DNA of 64,000 nucleotides. It comes from Lamellibrachia satsuma (taxonomy: Eukaryota; Annelida; Polychaeta; Sabellida; Siboglinidae). The notes under the pieces are model-generated. The model did not search any database. It saw only the letters and a list, made by a program, of their open reading frames with translations, and had not been told where the DNA came from. The stretch covers positions 485,501 to 549,500 of the forward strand of contig BSQZ01000061.1 of NCBI GenBank assembly GCA_033239005.1. Direction: 5' to 3'. Of this stretch, positions 33,549-46,000 are shown one piece after another. Position 1 is the first letter of the stretch; every line of letters begins with the position of its first letter. Position numbers and translations under genes: made by a program.

Positions 33549-36500
33549 ATATATATATACACAAGACCGATCAGCGATAATATTGCTCGACACAAAATGC
33601 AATACCATTGTTATGCGGACGACACGCACATTTAAACGACGACAGAAAGTGATGAATGCATAGTTGCGTCCCTGACTAAGGATGTGGCATGTGTAGCGGA
33701 GGTTGCAGTCTGGATGGAGAGAAATCAACTGAAGTTGAACAAAGAGAAGTCAGAAGCAATTATCTTCCTCACACCAAAAAACGAGTTGATTTACCCGCCG
33801 AAATATCATTGACAATACCTAGACACTGAGTTATAGAGAAATGATCTGTGTGCAATCTGGGCGTGTCGTTCGATACTGAAGTAACAAAGGAAGCTCAGGT
33901 TGCACAGACAACAAAGACATCTTACTATCAAATACGAAATATCTGGCAAATTAGGTCAAGCATAATTGATGACGCTTGTAAAACCCTGGTACACGCCCTC
34001 TCGACGTTACGCTTGGATTCTGGCAACGCTTTGCTGCACGGCCTTCCGCAGACAATGGTGCAGATTTTGCAAAGGCCGCCCCCTTGGTTTGCCGTACCAG
34101 AAAGCATGAGCACATTACTTCTGTGTTGCAACGTTTGTATTTGTCCAACATACAAAGTGTTTCTCTATTGGTATTCCGTGATAAATGGTCTGGCACCGGA
34201 CTATCTCACGGAGTTACTCAACCGAAACGGCGATAGAGGTCTCCGTATTTGTATTTATTTTGTGCGCCTGCGCAGCCCTTTCTCTTTTTGTGCGAGAAAC
34301 ACAACTACCACGTAGGGTGACAGAATGGGCAATCTGTCCAATTTATTTTCATTGACTATGATTGGGCAAGGATTGCCACTGTGCACACTGACTTGAACAT
34401 ACTGCGCCTACAGCAGTGTGCACAGCCAGGAAGTCCACCACAATAACAATGAATGTACAGACACAAGATGGTACATGTCACTAATTAGAATAAATAACGT
34501 TAGCAAACAGTCAAGACTGTTGCAAGTTCAGTTTGACCAACAAACCCTTGTTGCTGCTCAATAATCCTGAATCAAAAAGTCGCGCAAACACAATAACGCC
34601 AACTATGCCGAAAGCGAGAAAACGCACTGCCAGTTATGATTGTATGTATATAAAGCGCCTGAGAGAAATCTTTATTGATCAGGCGCGATATAAATACTTT
34701 ATTATTATTATTACTTTTAATATTATTATATTATTATCATACTACATCTACGACTGAAAGTATACAATCTAAAAGGAGCTGTATACAAAAGTTAGCATGT
34801 AACATAAAATAACAGCAATATTTTTTACGCATAAGTCAGGATTAAACAAAACGTACGAGACAAGGTTGGACCATTAGAAGACATCTGGGAATATAATATC
34901 GCAAGGTTTTTTAATGGCGGAAGACCTAAATAAATACTACAGTTCAGTGTTTACCAGAGAGGATATTAGTTCATTACCAGTTCCAGATGCTAAATTTCAG
35001 AAGGCTAAATCGGATTATTTAGGGCAATTAATTGTAACTCCTGAAATGGTAGCTAATACATAAAAGCAATTAAGGATAATACATCACCTGGAGTGGATGG
35101 AATTCCGCCAAAACTACTAATGGAGATAGTAGAACAAATACAAAACTTGCAAGAGTGGTTCCTTTTGAATAGAAAGAAGCATTCGTCATACCATTATTTA
35201 AAAAGGGTTCGAGAAATGCGTCAGAGAATTGCATAACAGTGTTTTGTAAATTATTAGAAAGGTTAATTGAAGACCATATGGTGGACTTCCTTGTTTGATA
35301 TAACTTATTTATTCCATCTCAAAATAGCGAGGTCATGGTTAATATGTTATGTTTTTGGAAGAAATCATTAAGTGGATTGAAGAGGGGTCACCAGTAAATA
35401 TTATCTACTTAGATTTTCAGAAAGCTTTCGACTACGTGCCACATCAAAGATTACTACTTAAATTAAAAGCCCATGGTATCGGGGCTGGCACAATCGACTG
35501 GATAGAACAATGGCTGACCGAAAGAAGACAGCGTGTTGTAGTAGATGGGGAGGTTTCAAACTAGAGCTCAGTTTTGAGTGGGGTACCGCAAGGATTAGTA
35601 TTAGGACCTTTATTATTATTAATATGTATCAATGACTGGGACGGTAATGTTACACGCAGTCTACTGACATTTGTTGATGACACAAAGGTGTTTAGAATGG
35701 CATATGTTATTCAACTTTGGGAAATGTAAATGCCTACACACAGGACACAGGAACTTGCATGTAAACTATAAAATGGGATATACTGTTATCGGTACTACCG
35801 TAAAAGAAAAGGACTTAGGAGTGATACTAAATGATGATATGAAAGTTTCAGAGCAGTGTGCTATTGCAGTTTCAAAGGGTAATCAAATTCTTGGATTGAT
35901 TAGGATAAATATAGCATATTAGGACAAAAAGCTACTTATACCTCTGTATAAAGCAATAGTTAGGCTTCATTTATAATAACATATACTAGCTTGGAGACCA
36001 TATCGAAAGACGGATATAAATACGCTTGAACGAATACAGAGGAGAACAACTAAAATGAATCTGAGAAACCTTAGTTATGAAGAACGACTAACGGAATGTG
36101 GTTTAACAACCCTAGATATAGTAGAACTAGAGGGTATGATATAACATTAGTAAACTCGTTCTCACAGATGACAATAACTGAATGGAACAAATGTAACTGT
36201 AAGCAGCGTGAATATGTTAAAAAACAAGGTTGACACATATCTAAGGAGGGCGGATTACTTGTAGATGAACACATTTTGGACTCTCATGGACGCTAATATA
36301 TACGGCTTTACTGTAATTTTTGTTGGTCCAAGGGTAGCTCATCAACGCATAATGCGCTGAATAAGATCCTGCTTTACGTTAGGATGGTCGTCGGCACGAA
36401 TCATCTCGGGTATGAATAATCACAGCACGAATGGTCCGGACTAAGATGGGTCTTCGCCGAAGACTCTTCGGTAGGAACTGTCTGGTGTAGCAATAAGTTT

Positions 36501-36970
36501 AGGTAGGAATCGCTTGGGTATCGGCAGTAACACACGATGTTGTCAACTCAGTTTCAACACCTGCTAATATTCATGTTCCATTCGTCCACAGCCACTGCTT
36601 CAATCCACTTTGTTCTCGTCGGCGGATGTCTCAATACATTTGGCCTATTCTTCAAGCCGATTCAAGAGAGGTTCGATATTTCAGCTACAGAAACTACGTG
36701 GATCGCGGCCACCATGCATTTCGTGGTATTTCTCATGGGTGAGTCTTCTCATTCTATGTTTAATTTTCGGTACCGAGGTTATCGAAGTCTATGCTCAAAA
36801 CGTGCTATAAAGTATACCTGCTATAGCAAGTTGTCTGACTTGTTGAACTGACAACATTCCTGCTAACATATGTGCTGCCTAGTTCAACAACCCACTAAGT
36901 CCATATTTGTAATAAGGGAGAAAAACGCATTCAAAGTTTGAACAGTATATTCCACGGTTAACGTGCTTCG

Positions 36971-37002
<32 letters not shown>

Positions 37003-40000
37003 CATTTTGCAGGTTATAACTACCCAGTATCCATACATATGAGGTAAATAAATGCCTAAACAACATCACAGTTGATTTTGAGGCATCTAATATCTAAGCA
37101 CCCTCACAGCCGAGTCTCTGCTTTCTTACAAACCTTTCATTCCGCCTGTCCTTTGTGTGGCAGCGTGTTCCCTTTACCGCCAGTCTTTATATGGGAGACG
37201 AGATGTTTCCCGGTCGTCGTGAACGGAGGGTTGTCGCCGTTTGACGTCGCATTTCGGCAGTCGTGCCGTCTGCAGTTGAAGACCGGGTCATCCACTTCAG
37301 AAGAGCGTACCGTCTGCCGTCGATGAGCGGGTCTTCGTGCGCTTCGTTGCCTCATGAGTTTAGACGCAACGGACGGGCATCCATCTACCCCTTTCTATTT
37401 ACGCTGCGCCTCTCGGTTGGGTGCTCGATCACTGCTTCTCTTACGTTTTCCCTCTCCTTCGAGAGTACACAATTCCCTTCTTTTGACATCCGGCCGCCCA
37501 CGCTGGGCTACACGACCCTTCTGTATCCCCTCTACTTCACCGTGATCTGCTCGCCGAGATGATCACACGTGTATCCAGTCTCTTTTTATACTCCTTATTT
37601 TTGAGATAACACATGACACTAGTTCACCAATAACCGTCTCCTGGTCTAGTCCACTAAGAAAACACCCCTTAATTGGGTAATACTCCGGTCCTTGCCTACT
37701 GCATATGCATCATTATCTAAGATAAACAAACCTGTAGCGGTTCATACACCAACTAAGAACACTAATTCCAAATCAATCATAGCTGTGGCTGTTTATTTAC
37801 GTAAAACTGAAATGCAAAAATAATGTATACATGAATACAACACAACTGTAGAAAACATGAACATTACCAATAAAGGCATAAAATACCCCTCATTACTACT
37901 AATTTGAAGTTGAGTCCGGGGAAAAACAATAGCTAGCCAACAAGTCATGTTATATCAAATTTAATTAATGTTATACACTCAAAACATAGCATACAGTTTG
38001 ATATAATACATTATACACACCATTACCTTGATCCCAGAGTTGTCATCTCCTAATTCTTTGTATTTCTTGCATATAACGCGAGCCGCGCACAAAAACCACG
38101 ATGCTGGCTATACCGTAGCGGAATCTCTCTTCCCATTCTCTTTAGCACACATGCATCTGCCAGATGGCGCCACCACACAACTGCACTAGCAGTATATACA
38201 ATTATTAGCACTTACATGGCTCCTCTAAATTTAGTTAACCATTAACTAATTTAACTCACACAAAAAACTTCAACATTATGTTAATTATAAGTATGATCAC
38301 CACACCCGATACAAAATGACTCAGTGTCCGAAAACAAATGTCATTATACAAGTTCATATACTAATTGGGCTCCTCGTCGGCATTTCCCGGTGCGTAGAGA
38401 AGCACTAATTTGTGTCCTGGACGATCATATGTCGAGCTTCCTATCATCATCTTGACCTTGCGAACCAAGCCGTATTCGCTTGGGTAGATCTGGATGACTC
38501 GCGCCAAAGGCCACTGACAACGAGGATTGCATTCATCCTTTACCAAGACAATGTCGCCTGTCTTAAGGTTGTGATGCTGCTTGTTCCACTTGGATCTTTC
38601 TTGCAGAGCCAGTAAATACCAGTAAATTGGTTGGCTAGGAATTGAACCAGACGCCAACGTTTACGGCAGTACAGATCTTCCTTTATGAAGATCCCGGGCG
38701 GTGGTAGCACGACTCTTGACTTAAGAGTCAAAATCTGACTCGGTGAGAGGGGCTCCCCAGAGTCGGGAACTGTGGTGTCGGGGTAAGTAATCGGCCGACT
38801 GTTCACTACGGCTTCTGCTTCCACCATCAGAGTGCGCAGTTGCTCGTCATCCAACCGATCGCCATGTGCGTTGAGTAGGGCTGACAACACATTCCTGAGA
38901 GATCGGATCATCCGCTCCCAAACACCACCCATATGGCTGGCGTGAGGGGGATTCATCTTGAAGGTCACATAGTCACAATTTTGTTTCAACAGTTCTACTG
39001 TGATCTTTCCATCATTCATTTCAGCCACAGCTGCCTCAAGTTCAGAGCGGGCTCCAACGAAATTGGTACCGCGGTCAGAGCGCAGCTGTCTGACGGATCC
39101 ACGTCAACCTACGAAACGTAGATAGGCATTGATGAATGAATCCGTTGACAGGGAGTTTGCCGTCTCGATATGCACAGCCCGGCTGGCCATGCACGTGAAA
39201 AGAACTCCCCATTTTTTCTTCTCACTCCGTCCTTCTTTGATAAAAAGGGACCGAAGAAATTCACAGCACTATCGGTGAAAGGGTCCGATGGCTCCAACCT
39301 ATCCTCTGGCAGGTCGGCCATCTTTTGAGTCACAGTCCCGCCACGCATCTTCCTACACTTGACACAATTCCACAGGTAGGAAGTGACAGTAGCCCTTGCC
39401 TTTATGATCCAATAGCCAGAGGCTCGTATCTCGTTGAGTGTCATCCCGCGGCCGAATGGCAAACATGCTGGTCGTGATGACTAATCACCAACCTTGTCAC
39501 ATGACTGTCTTTAGGTAAGATAACAGTGTGTGCCAAATCACGGGGTATATTGGCACGTCGTATCCAGCCGCCAACGCGTATCAGGCCGTCACTACCCACG
39601 TATAGATCTAGACGGTAGAGACAACTGTCCTTCTTGAGTGACAGGTTTCGCTGTCCACACTGCTTCCGGTCAGCAGCATATGCTCCTAGCTGACGAAGAG
39701 TGACGAATTCCCTTGGGAAAGCTTTTGCTTGGACCGCCATGATGATGACCTTTTCAGCTCGCTGCAATTCTGTTACATCCACCGGTCTGTAACCACGCTT
39801 TCCTTTAGCACCGAGTGTTTTGTCAGAGTCTATATTCACTGATCCTTTCACTACGCTTGCTTATGTCCCTGAATCTGAGACATACAGCCACGGCACGCTT
39901 AGCGCGATGCCAGTCGGAGAAATATCCGATCCTGTCCAGAAAGTTACTGAAGGCGGGCTTGGCCTGGGCGGTGTGTGCAACAACCTTCTTGACCTCGGGA

Positions 40001-43000
40001 TCGTCTGGGCTAACTGGCACTCACTCATGGGTTAATGGCAGCGGTGTGGCAGACCAGAGAAAGACTGGTCCCCTCCACCAATCAGTAGCTCCCAGTAACT
40101 CTTTGGCGGTCGCGCCGCGTGAAGCAATGTCAGCTGGGTTCTTCCTGGTGCCGATGTACTTCCATGCGCTCACCTTAGTGCTGCTTCTTATCTGTTGTAC
40201 CCAGTTTGCAACGAAGATGTTGAACCTCCTAGACTCGTTGTTTATGTAGCCCAGCACAACCTTGCTGTCCGTCCAGTAGTAGTGCGTGATGGCCTCGTAA
40301 TCCAATTCTTTCTGCAAGAAGTTGCCAACCTTGACTGACAACACTGCTGCAGTCAACTCGAGACGCTGTATGGTCACAAACCTTGAAGGGCCAACACGGG
40401 ATTTGCCCATTACTAGGGCACAGGATATATTGTCGTGACTGTCAATCAACCGCAAATAACTGCACTGTCCGTAACCAGTCAGACTGGCGTCTGAGAAATT
40501 GTGCAACTCCACACTGATTGGAGTATCGACATCTTTGTCCTTGTAGCATCTGGGTATGTGGATGTCTGCCAGGTAGGACAGTTCACAACGCCATCTCTCC
40601 CATCGTACCTTCATTTCATCAGGAATGGGGTCATCCCATTCACCGGTATCACGGACCAGCTCCTGTAGGATCTGTTTCCCCCTTAGCACATAAGGAGAAA
40701 CCAGGCCAAGTGGGTCAAACACCGAGCTAACCGTCGAGAGAATCCCACGCCGAGTAAGTGGTCTGTCCTTCACTTCAACACGAAACTGGAACGTGTCCGA
40801 CTCGATGCACCATTGTACGCCAAGAGTCCGTTCGATGGGTAGAGAGTCACAAGTCAAATCCAGATTCTGAGCATCCTTGGCTCGTAGCTCAGGGGAGATG
40901 GCCACTAGAATTTCCTTGCTATTGCACATGTATTTGTGCAAGTTGAAACCACCTTTCTTGCACATGTCGCGGCTGCTTTCCACCAGCTGTAGGGCTTCTG
41001 CTGGTGTGGCCACAGATTTGAGGCCGTCATCTAGGTAGAAATTGCTCCTGACAAAGTCTGCTGCAAGCTTTCCACATTCCTTTTCGAACATGTCTGCCGT
41101 CGCCTTGAGTGCGTAGTTTGCACATCCAGGCGATGAAGTTGCACCGAATAGATGCACTGTCATCCGATACTCCTTTGGTTCACTGTCCAAATTGCAGTTG
41201 TCCCACCATAAGAAACGCAGGAAGTTTCTGTCCTCCGTGTTGACTCCGACCTGGTGATACATGCTTTCAATGTCACAACTTACTTCCACGGGCTCTTTAC
41301 GGAACCTGCACAAGACGCCAGTCAAATTATTAGTTAAGTCTGGGCCTTGAAGTAGGTGACGGTTCAGTACCTCACCCCTTTATTCCGCGCTGCAATCAAA
41401 AACCACTCGTATCTTTCCTGGCTTCTTGGGGTGGTACATTCCGTGGTGTGGAATGTACCAGGTCCTTCCCTCAGCGATGGTCAATTCCTCAGCCGGCACA
41501 GGTTCCGCATATCCATGGGTGATTATCTCTGTCATGAACCTTGAGTAGTCCTCCCTGTACTGGCTGTCGCGTAGAAATTTACTCTTCATGCCGGAAAGTC
41601 TCTTGAGTGTCACTGCTCTGTTATTCCGTAGTTTGACATCGTCCTTGAAAGGCAATGGCGTTTCAAAGTGTCCATCAGATCTGCTATGTATTCCATTGGA
41701 GAGTTTGTTCAGAAAACGACGGTCTTCAACAGATATCCTTTCGTCTGACTTTCGTTGAAGTCAAGGTCGAACATATTGCACACAGTCAAGGGGCTGATCT
41801 CCTTAACGTGGGTGCGAAATGCCAAGTGACAAGGCTTGTCATTGTCTACACTCACCAGTTGAGAATGAGTGGGGTCCACTATGCCAGCAATTCCCCAACC
41901 AAGTGACGTGCGCACCGCCCATGGATCGTCGCCAGTTCCTGGTATCAGCTCTCTGGGCTTAATGGCTCGAGGACAGTCCAGTCCAATGAGCAGTCCAATC
42001 TCTACATTTTCCTCGTATGGAAGTAACTGCTCTGCTACAGAGGCGAGATGGCACCACTGCATAGCTGTCTCCGGCCGTGGGATCAAGCTCATGTTTGCTG
42101 GAATTGATTCCCTCAAGTACGCTCCCGGCAAAGGAATAGGGGTGCCTTCACTGACATTACATACAAACAGACCATGCACCACTTCACTATTGATGGTTTC
42201 TTCTGCCAACATTGTCGCCAACTTTATCTTGACTGGTTGTCCAGTAGCCTTCAGTTTGTCCATGGTCTGTTGGGTGATGAAGGTTGAGTTGGATTGGTCA
42301 TCTAACAGTGCGTACACCATGATGGACTCATCTGGTGCATCCTTGTGATACAACATCACTGGCACAATCAGCGAGTTGTAGTGGCTTGCCACATCGAAAA
42401 TGTCAGTCTGGTGTGATATGACACTCGCAGCACTGGCCTTAGTGCAGTGTGCAGTCACGTTGGTGTCTGCTTCTGTGGTTTCCTTTCCTTCCTCTCTCGT
42501 ATCATAATGCAGCAAAGTTGGATGGAGTCCGCCACAGGTCTGATATTCCTTTCTCTTGCTGCATGTCCTTGACAGATGTCTTCCATCCATACACCCGTAA
42601 CAAAATCCCTTCTTCCTTAGAAACACCTTGCGTTCAGCGAGTTTCATTTTCTGAAACTGTCCGCAAGACTCCAAAATGTGCGACCGCCCACAGAGCACAC
42701 AGCTCATGTCCTTGCTCTGCACCGGTGCATGGGCAGTGGCGAGGATAGTCACCTCATTGCAGCCTGAGAGGTTCTCTTCTTCCCGAACATCAGTCGAAAA
42801 TGAACGCGCCGTCATCTTATGGCGAAAACCTCTTACCACCCTTTTCTCCTCTTTTATCTCTGTGCTATTCTATTTGAAGTATACAGTGTTGCACGCGATG
42901 CGTGCTTCTTGCTCCAAGAAGTCACAGGAGGGTAGCATTGTGTTTCCTCGTCCTCCCTGTTCAGCCATTTGTCCACAATGCAGCTCCATCGATCATTTAG

Positions 43001-46000
43001 GTTCTTCGGCAATTTCTCCAACATCCTTGTGATTTCCTCCTCCGAATCCAACGAGCATAGGTGATTAGTTGACTGCATAGCCGTCGTGCAGTGCAGTAGG
43101 AAGTCAGAGAACTCGCGAAGTCCCTTGCCGTCACCATGCTTCACGAATGGCCAGTCTCTGATCTTCCTCTTGCACTCCTTTGCCAAAGTGTACTTGTCGC
43201 CATATCGCCTGCGTAGGATGGCCCTAGCCTTATGATAGGCCTCCTCGGTGTTCAGTGCGAGATATCCTTGTATGGCCGTGTGTGCCTCCCCGACGGTGCA
43301 CGTTCCAAGGAAAAACATTATTTGGCTCACAACATTGGTATGCTGCTCCACTATCGTCTCGAACGACTGATTCCAGTATGGGTACTGGAGCAGGTCACCA
43401 CTGAATTTCTCAGGCATCATCTTGGGTAAGTGTTCACGGTTTGAGAGCCTATCTACTAAACTGTCCAGGACATTTGCCAATATCTCACTGGTATCTGCGA
43501 CATGGTCAGTTGGTGGGTAGCCGCAGGTTTGGCCCTGTTCAGCCATATTTGCCGTCGATTAATGGCGCTCGTGCGACAGTGAGACTCTGTATGAGTCCCT
43601 GATGACGCACGAGTCATCCAGTCCTTTGTCGATTCGCCGTGAGTGATCATGTGACCACTTGCCGTAGAGAGATCGCCATCACTGCACGGTGCCAGTTGTC
43701 CAGTATATGTGGAGTAGATGTATGAGCATGAGAGGGCACACTGAGGCCCATTTTGCCTCGGGTAATATGAGTTGCTTCCATGAACTTGACCTTAGGCGCC
43801 AATTTTACCTCCTCTGCTTCCTCATACCTCTCCAGTGCCTGTAGTTTTGCTGCACTGACACTTAGTTCCGTATGCAGCCTAAGTTTTTCCTCTTTATTTT
43901 TCATTTCAAATAAAGTTAATTTATACTCTTCCTCAGCTTTGCGAAACTGCATTTCAACTTGACGCCTCGCCATCTCCAATTCGTATTGCTCTTTCACTGC
44001 ATCCGCGCAGGTCATAAGCTCCGTTTGCCGCTGCTCCTCCTGAAGCCTTGTGAGGCTGGCGCTGGACCGCACGGAACTGCCACGTGACGTGCAGGAGAGA
44101 TGGCTAACCTGAGACACGCTGTCTTCAGGGTCGATGCTGTCAATGCCATTCTTGTCGTGTGGCGGTAAGCGAAGCTTGCCCTGCTTCTTGTACGTGCAGC
44201 CAACATCCTGGGTGGACGTCTCTTGTTCTTCAATCCATTTTCCAGGTGCAGATGTTGCCATTTTGTTCTCGCAGCCAGGTTCCAGTCCGATGACGACAAC
44301 AACTGGTCAAGTTTTACTGTAGCGGTTCATACACCAACTATGAACACTAATTCCAAATCAATCATAGCTGTGGCTGTTTATTTACGTAAAACTGAAATGC
44401 AAAAATAATGTATACATGAATACAACACAAATGTGTAGAAAACATGAACATTACCAGTAAAGGCATAAAATACTCCTCATTACTACTAATTTGAAGTCGA
44501 GTCCGGGGAAAAACAATAGCTAGCCAACAAGTCATGTTTTATCAAATATAATTAATGTTATACACTAAAAAAAAATAGCATACAGTTTGCTATGTCTCAA
44601 GTGGTCTCAAGTGGTTTACTCCAAACAGCCCAAACTTGGGCTAACGCAGGAGTTTGTGGTGGACTGTGCGCATGCGCTATGGGTGGTACATTCGATTAAA
44701 AACTAGTATCATTAATGTTGCTGAAATGGTTTTTATTTGATAGTTTTATTTATTTTATGTACAGGATGTTTAACGAAAATTTTTAATAGGTTGGTTGTGT
44801 GTATGGATACTGTCGCTGCCTTGCCACATGCACACATAGACAGTCTCCATACCCACACCCTGGATAAGTTTACGCTGAGCACTGTGTTTTAAAGGCAGTT
44901 TAGATGAGGAGGTGTGGTGAAAGGGAGTTCCATAATAGCTTCTTGAAATGATTTTGGGTTTTTTATGTTGGTAATTTTTGATGGAATCATATTCCATATG
45001 CGAATGGCTCTGGGATAAAATGAAAAGACCATTGCATTTATACGACACTAGGGGGCTATATATTGTCCACGGGTTCGAGAGCGAGTTAGTAGGCCTGGAG
45101 GAGGGGGTGATCTCAGTAATGTTGTTTAGAATTTTGTAGAAAGTAGTGGCTTGTTTGATAATGCGCCTTCGTTCGAGGGTTGGCCATCCAAGGGCAGTAA
45201 TTAGATCTGCTGGATTTGTGTTCCATCTGTAATCATTTTTAACAAATCTGGCAGCAGAGTGTTGCGCTCTTTCAAGGCTTATAATTTGTGAAAAGGTGTG
45301 GGGATTCCATATGGGTGAAGAGTACTCAAGTTTTGGCCGGATTAGCATGTTGTAGGCTGTTTGCTTAACTTCGGGTTTACATGGGCCAAGAGTTCGTTTA
45401 ATCATGCCTAAACATTTAGAAGATTTTGAAGCTATGTCAGTGACGTGATTTGTCCAGGTTAATTTGGAATCCAATTTTACTCCGAGGTATGAGTGGCTGA
45501 ATACGGTGGATAATGGCTGGCCAGAAAGCGAGTACTTGTGTGTGCTGGGTTTAGTTTTGTTTGTTATTGGAAGGTGGACGCATTTAGATACATTAAATTC
45601 CTTTTGCCATTTGTCTGACCATGTTTGGAGTTGGCTTAGGTCAGTTTGGAGAATTTCGTGGTCGGTTTTGGAAGAAATTTTACGATATATAATACTATCA
45701 TCTGCAAAAAAGCGTATAGGAGATTTGATGTTCCCATTTATGTCATTTATGTAGAGTAAGAAGAGGACAGGTCCTAGAGCTGAACCCTGTGGGACACTAG
45801 ATGTGACAGGGCACCGTTAATTGAGACTCTCTCTGTTTGCGGTTGGATAGAAAAGATTTGATCCAATTTTGAGTGTTTCCAGTGATTCCGTAGGAGGTCA
45901 ATTTTGATAACAGACGTAGGTGAGGCACTTTGTCGAAGGCTTTAGCAAAGTCAAGCAGGATTGCGTCAATTATATAATATATATAATACATTATACACGC

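Noticed and set aside
39815..40249. Plus-strand ORF of 144 codons
   Set aside because: It is antisense to the BEL RNase H/integrase frame and shows no family features.
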